51,190 nucleotides of DNA from a virus. Where the stretch lies: positions 1 to 51,190 of the IMG/VR virus record IMGVR_UViG_3300044699_000014; one strand, written 5' to 3'. Under the pieces are notes generated by a model that worked only from the letters and a program-made list of their open reading frames with translations, was not told the DNA's origin and ran no database searches. Positions 16,101 to 26,392 of this stretch are shown here, in pieces. A program made the position numbers and the translations under genes. Every line of letters begins with the position of its first letter. Within the stretch, counting starts at the first letter, position 1.

Positions 16101-17157
16101 GCTTAATGAGGCAGGTAGTGGGTGGTACGGGTTCTCTGAGCAACTATTGCGCACATACGATAAAGACTTCTTCCGTAAAGTCATCGAAGGGCTTAATCTC
16201 GAAGACGAAGGTGACAGGATGCGTTATGCATCCATGATGAAAGTTGCCGGTGCCTTTGCTCAACTCAAGGAAGCAGAAGAGGCGGCGGCTAGTTCTACGG
16301 AAGACCTTGCTAAGCGCTATCAGGAGGCGTCGGATAGGTATAACGATGCTCTTGATACCTTACGCGATGCGTATGATCGGCAGAAAGATGTCTTGACGAC
16401 GACGCGTGATGCGATGCGTGACGCGACGCAATCGTTCCTAGACTTCAATGATTCGCTGAGGGTCGATCAGACTTTGAGCAATCTCAATCCGCAAGAACGG
16501 ATGGCAGAACTTCAAAGACAGTACGGAGTGGCGCAAGATAAGGCGGTTACAGGTGGTTATCAAGCCGAAGATGTGCAGCGCATGCAAGACGCTGCACGAG
16601 CCTTGCTGCAAGGCGGCAGGGAGTTCTACGGCTCGGGCGCAGGTTACGATGACTTGTTCAAGAAGATCACGCAAGAAATGGAGCTTGCTGCGGGCTCGAC
16701 GAAGTATGCGCAGGATATTGCTCAATCGCAATTGAATGCGCTTGAGAGGCAAGTCGGTTATCTTGTGAGCATTGATAACACGCTTATCAGTGTCGATCAA
16801 GCGTTGCGTGAGTTTACGGCTGCACGCAATGACTTGTATATGCTCGGGTATCCGCATGCCGAAGGTCTGTCGCGTGTCCCGTACAACAACTATCCTGCGC
16901 TGCTTCACGAAGATGAAATGGTCTTGCCTCAAAATGAATCGGCCTTCATTCGCGGTCTGCCGGACTTCTCAGGGGAGTTGCGAGCATTGCGTCAAGAGGT
17001 CGCCGCGCTGCGCAAAGAGAATCGGCAGGACGCAGGCAACACTATCGGTGCCACGTACACTGCGGCGCAGCAATCAGCACAAGTGCAAAGCGAAGCGGTC
17101 ATTCGGGCCGCTCGTCAGCGACTCTATCAATCTCGTTCAAGGCCGGTTCTGGCCTAA
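13122..17157 (+). CDS. Tail tape measure protein
   Basis: The start is GTG at 13122, 3 bp after the GT stop. The first frame (380 aa) ends at 14264 in a G-rich run (GSGGGR). A second frame of about 970 aa opens at 14236 with no ribosome site, so one indel near 14255 probably splits a single protein of about 1,340 aa. The N-terminal ~150 residues have helical LKTAADVAGVSMQGMAGYMN segments; then come a tandem ~48-residue repeat; long coiled coils (14.7-15.1 kb); a Gly/Ala-rich hydrophobic stretch (15.17-15.45 kb) with likely membrane-active helices; and a C-terminal NNYPALLHEDEMVLPQNESA motif typical of tape measures. It sets tail length and takes part in DNA delivery. Confidence 0.9.
14371..14733 (+). 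repeat. Tandem repeat inside the tape measure protein
   Basis: Two copies of a ~48-residue unit occur at about 14371-14512 and 14593-14733. They read GYNANFIEQMNLIN...QQPFYTDGVKKG and GYNENFIEQMKLIN...QQPFYTQGIKDQ. They share the FIEQM-x-LIN core and the QQPFYT end, separated by a Lys-rich linker. Duplications of this kind change tail length in steps. Confidence 0.8.
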
Positions 17158-17171
17158 CAGGAGTTCATCAA

Positions 17172-17613
17172 ATGCCAGCAGCAAACAAGTTCAATGACTA
17201 CAGCGAACAAAAGAATCGCGGCGTCCACAATTGGGGCGCGAACACATTCAAACTGTTCTTGAGCAACACCGCACCAACTGCGGCGAACACGATTCTCTCG
17301 GACATCACGCAGATTGCGACGGGCTTTGGCTACACGGGCGGTGTGGGCGGCGGTATCGCGCCTTTCGAGTGTGACCATCAACGAAGCAGCCGGTGTGACG
17401 ACTGTCGCGGCCAATCAGGTTGTCGTGACGGCAGCGGGCGGTGCCATCGGTCCGTTTCGCTATTACGGCATCTACAATGACACCGCAGCGGCACCTGTCG
17501 ACGCTCTTGTGATGTGGTGGGATCACGGTTCTGCCGTGACGTTGAATGACGGTGACTCGTTCACTGTGAAGTTCAACAACGCGAGCCCAGGTACGATCTT
17601 CACTGACTCATAA
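17172..17613 (+). CDS. Conserved minor tail-region protein, one frameshift
   Basis: The first frame (MPAANKFNDYSEQKNRGVHN, then WGANTFKLFLSNTAPTAANT) breaks near 17360 within GGVGGG. The next frame continues SSVTINEAAGVTTVAANQVV and GPFRYYGIYNDTAAAPVDAL to FNNASPGTIFTDS. The rebuilt 147 aa protein is a beta-rich family seen in many siphophages just after the tape measure. It is presumably a virion protein; the exact role is unknown. Confidence 0.8.
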
Positions 17614-17622
17614 GTCGGTGCG

Positions 17623-17901
17623 GTGGCTTACACCAAAACCTGCGACCCGAATGTAGTCATCGAGTCGCAGACGCCTACTAGCGTCATCTACCTTGTCCCT
17701 CACACGGGGGAGAGGTGGAGGATCGACGGTGTGTGCAATCATTGCGGGGCATGCTATAAGAATGCCGTAGGGCCTGCTCCTGAATTAGATTGTCCGGTTC
17801 GGCCTGAAATTAATCGTGTCTTCCCTACGTGTACGCTGAGTGGGGAGTATCTGAATCAAGTCTGTATTACGATTGCTCCTAATGGGGAGTATCTTCTGTA
17901 A
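17623..17901 (+). CDS. Small cysteine-rich tail protein with CxxCxxC motif
   Basis: The 92 residues start at GTG 17623 (GTGCG spacing, no strong ribosome site). C38, C41 and C44 (VCNHCGACY) plus C57 followed by Pro resemble a ferredoxin-like [4Fe-4S] motif; zinc is the alternative. Further cysteines are at 7 and in the last third. Its stop overlaps the next ATG by one base, so the two are coupled. Metal-binding small proteins do occur among phage tail-tip components, but the metal here cannot be told from sequence. Confidence 0.6.
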   Translation: MAYTKTCDPNVVIESQTPTSVIYLVPHTGERWRIDGVCNHCGACYKNAVGPAPELDCPVRPEINRVFPTCTLSGEYLNQVCITIAPNGEYLL

Positions 17902-20900
17902 TGGCAACCAAACTTTATTTCTCTTCTGTTGAATTAACGTCGCCGACGATTCCGGATGGCACGTATCTCAACACGACGAGTGTTCTGCTTAGTCCTACCC
18001 CTTTAGTTGCTTCACTATCGGGTCATAACGTCTATCGCAAGACGTTGTCGACCACAATGGTCAATGCAGTTAAGCTCCTGACGCTTAACGGCACGCTTAT
18101 ATTTAATGGGATGTTCTTTGGGCGTTATCAATCCGCCCCACTTGCTGCTCAAACGATACCCGCGCAAACGTGGACGATTGTTCCGGATCAAGGTGAAGGT
18201 TCTACAGGTGCCAATACTTTTCACTGGCCTTATCTTGCCATCTATCGACCATCAACACAGCAAGTAGTTGGCACATTCCTTGATGGTAGTGGTTCTTTTG
18301 GCGGCGTTGAGTGGTCAGGCGGTATAACTACAGGCAACCCGCAGAATTATGCTTGTTCCGCTATCACTTGCCAAGATGGTGACGTTCTTATCTACGAAGC
18401 CTGGGCTGCATTACAGACTTATGGTACGGCTGTACCAATGTCGACGGGTGTGCATTCATGGGGAATGGACGAACAATTCACCCGGATTGACTCTCCCTAC
18501 ACACTCACGTTCTACACCGGACCGACAGGGACAAACTATCCAAGCGTCGCGGACAAGATAGACCTCTCGCCGATGACGCCGTCTGCGACGACGGACATCG
18601 CGGCACTCAGCAGCGTTGCAACACCGTTCATTCTCACGCCGATGACGGCGTTCGATGCAACGTCCACGGTGACGCGTGCGCCGGTTCTGACATCGAGCGT
18701 CGCGAGTCCGACAACCTATGGCCCGACAGCGGCAACAGCGGCAACAGCGCTCGTTGCGAAGACGTATACGAGCACCGCACTGCCAACAACCTACGCGCAT
18801 GCGGCACCGGCTGCAATATCGAGTGCAACACGATTCAGTGCGGCAATGCCGTTCATCTTAACGCCGATGACGGTATTCGATGCAACGTCGACAGCGACAC
18901 GCGTTGTGTCCAGCGTTGCAAGCCCAACAAGCTATGCACTAGCGCCAGTGGCGGCAACGTCGTCGGTGAGTGTTGCGCCTGTCGGTGTCACAAGCAATGC
19001 GCTGCCGACAACCTATGCGCATGCTGCGGTGTTGGCAACGAGTTCGGTGCAGGGTTACAGCATCGCATTGCCAATTGCTCTAGGGCCGGTGTCTACGGTT
19101 GCAGCGACATCGACGGCACAGAAGTACAGCATCGCATCACCGGCAACCTATGCGGTGAACGTAGCGGCGACACCGGCAACTGATAGCGTGCAGGGCTACA
19201 GCATCGCGTTGCCGATCACCACTTATGCAGTCACGGCGGCACCGGCAACAGCGACGGCAGCACGAGTCTTCATCAGTAGCGGCGACGCGGCTGTCTTCGC
19301 ACCGCTAGCGGCGATGCCTGCGAATGTAAATGTCACGAGTGCTGCGTCACCCGCGACCTTTGCACTTGCTGCATTCCCGATGGATGTCGTCTTCAGCGGC
19401 ATCACGAATCTCTATTGCGTCGCGGACCCGTCGAACATCGTCATCTCCGGACTGAAGGCCGGATCACTTCCGAAAGCTGGCAACAACAACGTCGCGACAG
19501 GCAGCGGTGTTGACGGTGTGCTGAGTGCATTCTGGGGCGGCACCGGCAACATAACGAACCGCACCACGACAACGGTATCAAACACTAACCAGCAATCGAA
19601 CTATTTCGGGCGCTTCATTTCTCGCCCACTCGCTGCGCAAACAATTGCCGCGCAGAATTGGAACTACGCACCATTAGTCGGTGAAGGTAGCACCAATGCG
19701 AAGACGTTCTTTTGGCCTGTCATGTATGTGTGGAGGCCATCGAACAGCACCGTCGTTGGCTATGTCTTTGATGCAGCGGCGAATGCTGGCACCGAATGGC
19801 CCGCAACACCGGCAACAGCGACTCGCACGATTGCGGGTGCGAGAGTAGACGGTGTTCAAGATGGCGACGTGCTTGTTGTCGAAGCCTGGGCGGTATCAGC
19901 ACCGACGATAGCGGGTGTGTATACGCAGACGTGGCGTATTACGGACAACACGTCGAAGATCGTCACGCAATACAAGCTGCTGTACCTGCCATCGTCGATT
20001 CTGTACTTCAACGCCAATGTCCCGGCCTATTCTCCTACAGCCGGTTCGAAGGCGAGCAGCCTGCCAAAGGCACAGAATACGAATTGGAATGCGGGCCTGC
20101 CAGAGAGTTCGCTTAGCGAGACATTGGTTCAAGCGCCAGTGGGGCGCACGGTTAACTCAATCGCGAACACGACACAGCAGTCGCTCTATTTTGGTCGACA
20201 TTCAACACCGCGACTTGCTGCGCAAACCATTCCGGCGCAGACATGGGGCTGGGAAGTATCGGCAGGCATGTCGCAACCTTATGCGCATACCTATCACTGG
20301 CCGGTATTGTATGTTTGGCGTCCGTCGAACAATAGCGTCGTCGGCTACATATTCAATGCGTCAGCTAATTACGGCATTGAATGGCGCATCAATGTCGATC
20401 CGCAACTGAATCAGCAATTTGCCGGTGCAGCCGTCGATGTTCAAGATGGCGACATACTCGTTGCGGAAATTTGGGGCGTCAACACGCAGACGACAGGGTC
20501 ATCTGCCGCTGAACAAGTTTGGACGACTGCTGTCAATGCGAGCATCGTCTCGCCGTACAAGCTGGTCTACTACACAGGGCTGAAGCAGTCGATTCAATCG
20601 TCAGCAGACCCGACGACATACGATCTCGTCGAAGCCGATGCGACGAGCACCTATGCACGCGGCATCATCGACACGCCGTCGACGGCACTGCCTGCCGTCT
20701 ATGCCCATGCAGCACCGGCTGCGGTGTCACTTGCTGATCGTGTCAGCATTGCGCTGCCGTTAACGTACACACATGCGCCGACAGCCGCGACTTCTTCTGT
20801 CACGCGGATATACACAAGCAATGCCGTTGCGACATCGTATGCGCTCGCGCCGGTTGCAGCCACGAGCGCTTATGTGCCGACAGCCGGTAACGTCGCGCCT

Positions 20901-23900
20901 GTGGTCTACACGCTCGTGCCTGTGGCAGCGGTGTCGAGCGTGCAGGGCAACAGCGCGGCGTTGCCTTTGGTCTACAGTTTCGCCGCGACAGCTACGGGCA
21001 CCGGGCGCGGTTACGCGAGCATTGCGAATCCGGGCCTGTACGCTCTTGCAGGGGCTCCGGGCTCTAGTGGCATTGGCGGGGGTGCGTTCGCGTCGCCTGG
21101 ATCGTTCTCGCAAGCCGTTTTCCCCGGCCTCGGACGTGGCGAGCTACAGCAGCAACGCCGGACCGATCGGTTTCAGCTACGCGGGCGCGGCGGCAACGGG
21201 CATCGCTGGTCGCGTCTACTCATCCACGGCAACACCGTCGAGCTACACGGTCAGCCCAGCGTTTGCCGGTGAACTCGCAGCGTTGTTCTCTGTTGCATCA
21301 CCGCACGCTTACACGCAAGTCGCACAACCTGCGACGGGAAGCACATTCGTCGCAGCTATTGCGACAACGTCGGTTGCGCTGCCAGCGACATACGCACAAG
21401 CTCCACAACCTGCGACAGGTGTCGCTCGGGCGCGTCTTACACAAGCTGCTGCGCTGTCGACATCGTTCTTCTTCAATCCGATTGATGTCGGCGTAGCATT
21501 TGCGCGGACATCGAGCGCAACACCGGGTGCGTATAACTTAGCGGGTACGGCAGCATCGGTGCTGTTCGCGAGAGCGTCGATTGCGCTGCAAGCGAACTAC
21601 GATTTTGCGCCACAACCTGCGAACGGTGTCGCTAGGACGCACCTACACAAGTACGGCACTGCCGTCAGTATTCTTCTTTAATCCGATTGCTGTTTTCGAA
21701 GCGTTTGCGCGTGTTACCACTGCATCTCCCGTTGCATATAGCACGGTGGGTGCAGCGGCAACAGACACAGCCGTTGCAGCGTTGATCTCTGATGCGTCGC
21801 CTGCGACGTATAGTCTCGCGGCACCAGGATGTCGGCGGTGAGCTTCAAGCTCGTAACTTCGAGCTTTGCACAAGCAGCGAGCTACACGTTCATACCGCAT
21901 CCGGCGTATGGCTATGCGACGCGTGCGTCTGTTGCATTGCCAATCGCATACAGCGGTGTTGTCGGGACATCGACTAGCAGTAGCTTTGCTCGTGCGTCGG
22001 CGGCAATTCCGGCGACGTATCTCGTCTCGGGCTCTTACGTCTATGTCCTTGGTGGCGCTATCACTGTCAGTGTCGCTAATCCTGCAACGTACTTGCTCAG
22101 TGGCGGTTGGCATGGTGATGCATACGCTCGTTTCGTGGCGGCATCGAGCACTGCATATAGTTCGACGGCAATGGCGGCATCGAGCGTGCCGACAAAGAAC
22201 TCTGTCGCATTGCCTGCAAGCTACAGCAGCCCAATACCCGACGCATGGTCCGGGCGTGTCACATTCTCTACTGCGCTGCCTGCGACATACAGCTTCTCGT
22301 CGCCTTCAACATTCTCGTATGTCCCGAGTAAGCTGACATCGACTGCATTGCCTGCGACATATAGCTTCTCGTCGCCTGCGACGAATCATCTACGCGGCTA
22401 TGTTTCGCGAGCTATCCCGGCACCGTATGTGCTCACGTATTGGAACGTGGGCGACTTCGCGACTAGTCAGGTCAAGCCTCCGCTTGTCTATCCGCCATAC
22501 GTGCCGCAGGCGGTGGTGACAGATGCACAGTTCGTGACGTGGCTGTCTGATGAGCGGGCTGTGCGTATCACGTTGATCGAGACATCGTGCATTGATCCTG
22601 TGACAGGCAACACCGAGTTTGTTTACTTCGCTTCGTCTGGGTTCGTCACGAAGATCGAAGACGGTCCACCTAACTACTATGCGCCGTTGCTGCGCGGCGG
22701 ATTAGAGTTTGCACAGACGATTGATCTCGACTTGTCGGGCAATCAATCGTATGGTGACATCGAGCTTGACAACACAAGCGGTGAACTCGATTGGATGTTT
22801 GATCGTGTGTGGCTCTTTAAGGGGCTCAAGGCTTTCGTCGGTGATGCGACATGGCCGCGCCGGGACTTCAGGCAGATATTCGATGGCAACATCGAAGACG
22901 TTGACAGCAGCCAGCGCGACACCGTGAACGTGCGTTTGCGCGACAAGCTCTATCGGCTTGAGTCGCCGTTGCACGATACCATGATTAGCGGCACCGATAC
23001 TACCAACGCGGACAGACTTATTCCGGTGACGCTGGGTGAGTGCCATAACATCACGCCGCTGTTGAAAGACGCGACGCAGTTGATCTATACCTATCACGTG
23101 CGAGTCTCAGAGAGCGTGATTGAAGTTCGCGATAACGGTATTCCTGTGAATATGTCATTTTTATCAGGTGCACCGTCATCGTTCAAATTAGCTAAGCAGC
23201 CCTACGGTCGGATCACATGCAGCGTGCAAGGTGACTTGACTCCTGCTGGTCCTGACTCTGGATACGTCAACACCGTGGCGACAATCATAAAGCGCCTAGT
23301 CATGGAATGGGGCACCGTCGTCGCGAATCGGTTCAAGCGTTCAGATATTGACTTGGACAATTTCTCAGCGTTCGACATAAGCAATAAAGCGGCGGTTGGT
23401 CTATACCAGACAGAACGTCTAACTGTGCGAGAGGCGTGCCAAGAGATTGCCGCGTCTGTTGGTGCACGCATGACGATGACCGCGCTTGGTAAAGCGCAAC
23501 TCGTGAAGTTGCGGTTGCCGCCACCGAATCCAGGTCTAGTGAACTTGCAAGTCAATGGCGATTTCTCGTCGGGCATGGCAGGTTGGATATACGGCGGTTC
23601 TGTTGGCGGCGTTGTGCCGAGTGGCTATGTTGGCATCAACCTTGATCCGTCATGGTACATACCCGGTGGCTTCACGTTCTACGCGAATCAGCAAGGCACG
23701 CAAAATAACGCAGCCGGATATTTTGTTTACGCAGGCAGTCGAATTGCGGCAGAGCCGAATAAGCTATACACCGTGAGCGCGTACACAGGCGCTCACCGAT
23801 GCAAGGTCGATATTGTTTTCTATGAGTACGATGCGAACGACACCATACTCGCGATCTCTAGTCCGGCCAACGCTAACAACGCAGAGTCTGCCGGTGGAAC

Positions 23901-24546
23901 GGCACTCTCTGGCTATAAGCTAGTCACTAGCTCAAAGGTGACGACTCCCGGTGTTGTCTCTATTCGTGCTGCATTGCGTAAGTGGGACACTATTCCTGGC
24001 AACTCTGATTCATGGCTATTTGCGACGAACGTCACTGCGACGAGTGAGGGAAGTGACATCAAGGCACCCATCATCGTCACTGAGTCTGACATGGTGATGG
24101 GTTCTTTGCACATTGCGGATCGTCTGCCAGTGGTGCCGAGTGCGCGCCTTGGCTACTGCAAGAATTGGACAGTGCAAGAGGACACCGCAGCCGGTGTCCC
24201 TGAAGATCACAAGGCAATGTATTCGCGTGAGTGGCTTACCATCCTGTCCACTAATCAAGCATCACGCGATAGGTATGGTTTGTCGAGTGAACCAGAGCAA
24301 GAGAATTGTTTGCTGCTGGATAAGATGAACGCTACCAATGAATGTGCGCGACGTGTTGACTTGCGTTCCACACAGCGTCACGTCTATGAGTTCGTCGGTT
24401 TTGCGAACTTGATGTTCACACCAGTGGGTGCAGCGATGACGATCATTCACCGTCGATTTAACTTGTCTGCGGGCAAGACGGGACAAGTTGTGTCGGTCGC
24501 TGTAAACTGGCTAACGTCCCAGGTCACTATCAAGGTGCTGATCTAA
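17901..24546 (+). CDS. Giant repeat-rich tail protein (tail tip/fibre), frameshifted
   Basis: One gene of about 2,215 codons is interrupted near 21130, 21640 and 21830, where adjacent frames carry on the same repeat pattern. Order: domain A (FGRYQSAPLAAQTIPAQTW to DGDVLIYEAWA); a Ser/Thr/Ala-rich array of short units x-A-[LS]-P-x-x-[YF]; domains B and C, copies of A; a second longer array up to about 22440; then a ~700-residue C-terminal region without repeats (VTDAQFVTWLSDERAVRITL, LRGGLEFAQTIDLDLSGNQS, RDFRQIFDGNIEDVDSSQRD, a carbohydrate-binding-like beta stretch around 23.5-24.0 kb and a final RRFNLSAGKTGQVVSVAVNW). The C-terminal part looks like a tail-tip hub; the repeats probably form an extended fibre. 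Receptor binding is inferred. Confidence 0.75.
18080..20600 (+). repeat. Three copies of a ~160-residue beta-rich domain
   Basis: Copies lie at about 18080-18520, 19440-19985 and 20030-20580. Each contains FGR-x(4-5)-PLAAQTI-x-AQ-x-W, then E/M-x(7-10)-F/Y-x-WP-x(2)-Y-RPS, VVG-x(2)-F and DGD-[VI]-L-x(2)-E-x-W. The first is separated from the others by an A-[LS]-P array, so duplication was followed by insertion or loss. Confidence 0.8.
18600..22440 (+). repeat. Array of ~35 short A-[LS]-P-x-x-[YF] units
   Basis: Units of about 18-26 residues, such as TALPTTYAHAAPAA, VASPTSYALAPVAATSSV and IALPLTYTHAPTAATSSV, recur at about 18600-19390, 20590-21130 and 21130-22440. They are rich in Ala, Ser, Thr and Pro. 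Some copies are nearly identical at DNA level (the two TALPATYSFSSP units near 22270-22380), so unequal recombination is likely. The recurring Y/F and P suggest a regular beta or triple-helical shaft. Confidence 0.8.
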
Positions 24547-25118
24547 TGGCTGCTATTGCCAATGACCGCGATAACATTATGAGGACTTCGCCGTTGCGCG
24601 TTGTGCCTGTTCAAGCCGCCGATCAAGTTATCGTTCCCGGTTTTACCGGCATCGACTTGAAGAGCGATGTCGGTTATTGGGGTAGAGGTCCATTCCCTGA
24701 TCTAGGCGGCGTTTGGCAACTTCCAACGAACGGCAATTTCACAGGTCCGCGTGAGATTCTTACACTGATCTTTTCTGGCATGGACCCGAATCCAGTGATA
24801 ACGTGGGATATTGGCGGCGCAACAGGATTAGCGTATAGCGGCGGAAAGCTAACGGTCACTTCATTCACGGTGTTGCCGTCGGATCAACATGGAATTATCT
24901 TGTCGCAGCAAGCCGATCCAAGAAAGAAAATAATCGAGGCTACTAGCTACCCTTCTTCAGCGGCTTATCCGTGTACGTCTGGATATATGGGGCATGCCTC
25001 ATCGAATTCGGCTTTACATGGATGCGTCCGCGCTAAAGTGACATGGGGCGGCACCGATTTCTACGCCTACAAGGATGTCTACACGAGAGGTCCAGGGGGC
25101 ATGTTCCCGTGGGGTTGA
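24546..25118 (+). CDS. Tail-region protein of unknown function (190 aa)
   Basis: The start ATG overlaps the stop of the giant tail gene by one base (TAATG). The 190 residues are beta-rich: GFTGIDLKSDVGYWGRGPFP, REILTLIFSGMDPNPVITWD and a Cys-containing end. I do not recognise it. Coupled translation with the tail genes suggests a tail-tip component. Confidence 0.65.
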   Translation: MAAIANDRDNIMRTSPLRVVPVQAADQVIVPGFTGIDLKSDVGYWGRGPFPDLGGVWQLPTNGNFTGPREILTLIFSGMDPNPVITWDIGGATGLAYSGGKLTVTSFTVLPSDQHGIILSQQADPRKKIIEATSYPSSAAYPCTSGYMGHASSNSALHGCVRAKVTWGGTDFYAYKDVYTRGPGGMFPWG

Positions 25119-25121
25119 ACT

Positions 25122-25979
25122 ATGAGCAATATTCGAATCATCTGGGACAATGCAATCGACCGTGCAACGCTTGTTGCGTCGAGCGAGTCCGGCACACTCG
25201 TTGCCGCGAATCTGTTGTCGAATCTCAAGGCCAAAGTTTGGCGCGCAACAAACGTCAATGCCGGTGTGGTCTGCACATGGCCGACGAAGGCTGAGCCGAT
25301 AAGCTGTATCGTGGCAGCATTCAACAACCTCACACCACAAGCAACGATGCGTGCGTTCGGCTATACGTTCGCAACAGACACCGTGCCAGTGTTCGACACG
25401 GGTGCGGTCGCGTGTGCAGCGTCTCCGGGCCTGGGACAGTTCCTATGGGGCTCACCGCTAGGCGAGAACTTCTATCAGCGCGGCGGCGCTTCTCTGTTCG
25501 CCTATGGCTATGGTGGCTATGGCGTGCTATGGGTTCCCGGTAGCTACGCAGTGCGCAAGCTCGAAATTCAAATCTATGATTTGGACAATCCTGACACGTA
25601 CATCGAAGTCGGTCGATTGATTGCCGGTGCAGTCTGGTCGCCGAAATATAACTTCAGCTTCGGACACAATGTCACGTTCGTGGATTCAAGCAAGAACAAG
25701 CGCACTGAATCAGGCGACTTGCGCGGCGAGCGCGGTCCGAAGTGGCGGCGCATCGAATTCGAACTTGGCAACATGAACTCGGAAGATCGTGCCGCGTTGT
25801 TGCGCATGATCCGCCTGAACGGTGTGACAGAACCAATGTTCATGAGTCTGTTCCCTGAAGACGACGACACATTGCTTGAACAAAGCTATCAACTCTGGGG
25901 CAAGTTTGCAGATAGCCCGCAACTGTCTCAGCCCAATTATCATATATACGCTGCACGCGTTGCAGTGGAGGAAATGTGA
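25122..25979 (+). CDS. Conserved tail-tip protein
   Basis: This is a 285-residue intact protein. Features: a start with MSNIRIIWDNAIDRATLVAS and NLLSNLKAKVWRATN; a middle FGHNVTFVDSSKNKRTESGD; and the end part NMNSEDRAALLRMIRLNGVT then MFMSLFPEDDD. This pattern is shared by a group of siphophage tail proteins located after the large tip protein. Its N-terminal part resembles galactose-binding/jelly-roll domains (inference). Its TGA overlaps the next ATG. Confidence 0.7.
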   Translation: MSNIRIIWDNAIDRATLVASSESGTLVAANLLSNLKAKVWRATNVNAGVVCTWPTKAEPISCIVAAFNNLTPQATMRAFGYTFATDTVPVFDTGAVACAASPGLGQFLWGSPLGENFYQRGGASLFAYGYGGYGVLWVPGSYAVRKLEIQIYDLDNPDTYIEVGRLIAGAVWSPKYNFSFGHNVTFVDSSKNKRTESGDLRGERGPKWRRIEFELGNMNSEDRAALLRMIRLNGVTEPMFMSLFPEDDDTLLEQSYQLWGKFADSPQLSQPNYHIYAARVAVEEM

Positions 25980-26383
25980 TGGCTACTGCTCGCCCCTTTG
26001 ATTACGGCAAGAAAGACTACATTGATCGTTTGAACGATCTCTATAACTCGGGCATTCCGAAGGTGCGCACGAGCGCAACGGACCCTGATGCGCCGGGCAC
26101 CGACGTGACAGCAAGCAGACAAATGCGCCTTGGCGACAACGGGTGCTGCGCCGACTGCAAGGGGGCAGGCATCGTTATCACGTTCAATGCTGACTGTCTG
26201 CTCGATGGGTTTTCTGTTTGCATCAATGCCGTGTCCGGTGGCTCAGTGACGATCAATCCTGTCGTTCAAGCCGGTGTCACCTTTCAAGATGGCACAACGT
26301 CAAAGACAATTGCAGTGGGCAATGCTGCCATCATCTCAAGCGACGGTGTTGGCTTTCGCATCTTTAGAATGACTGCAACGTAA
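25979..26383 (+). CDS. Small tail-region protein with Cys cluster (134 aa)
   Basis: The ATG at 25979 overlaps the TGA of the preceding gene (TGATG). Residues near 54-62 read CCADCKGAG, a single CxxC knuckle in a Gly-rich turn. The rest is a repeat-like beta structure (VTINPVVQAGVTFQDGTTSK). I do not recognise it. It is tightly coupled to the tail-tip genes on both sides. Confidence 0.6.
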   Translation: MATARPFDYGKKDYIDRLNDLYNSGIPKVRTSATDPDAPGTDVTASRQMRLGDNGCCADCKGAGIVITFNADCLLDGFSVCINAVSGGSVTINPVVQAGVTFQDGTTSKTIAVGNAAIISSDGVGFRIFRMTAT

Positions 26384-26392
26384 GGGCACATC

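Noticed and set aside
13122-17157. Programmed recoding as cause of the tape measure frame change
   Set aside because: No slippery heptamer or partner signal is seen at 14236-14264, only a G-rich run; a sequencing indel is simpler.
18600-22440. CRISPR array or diversity-generating retroelement target
   Set aside because: The repeats are coding, imperfect and without spacers of constant length; no Cas genes or reverse transcriptase occur in the window.
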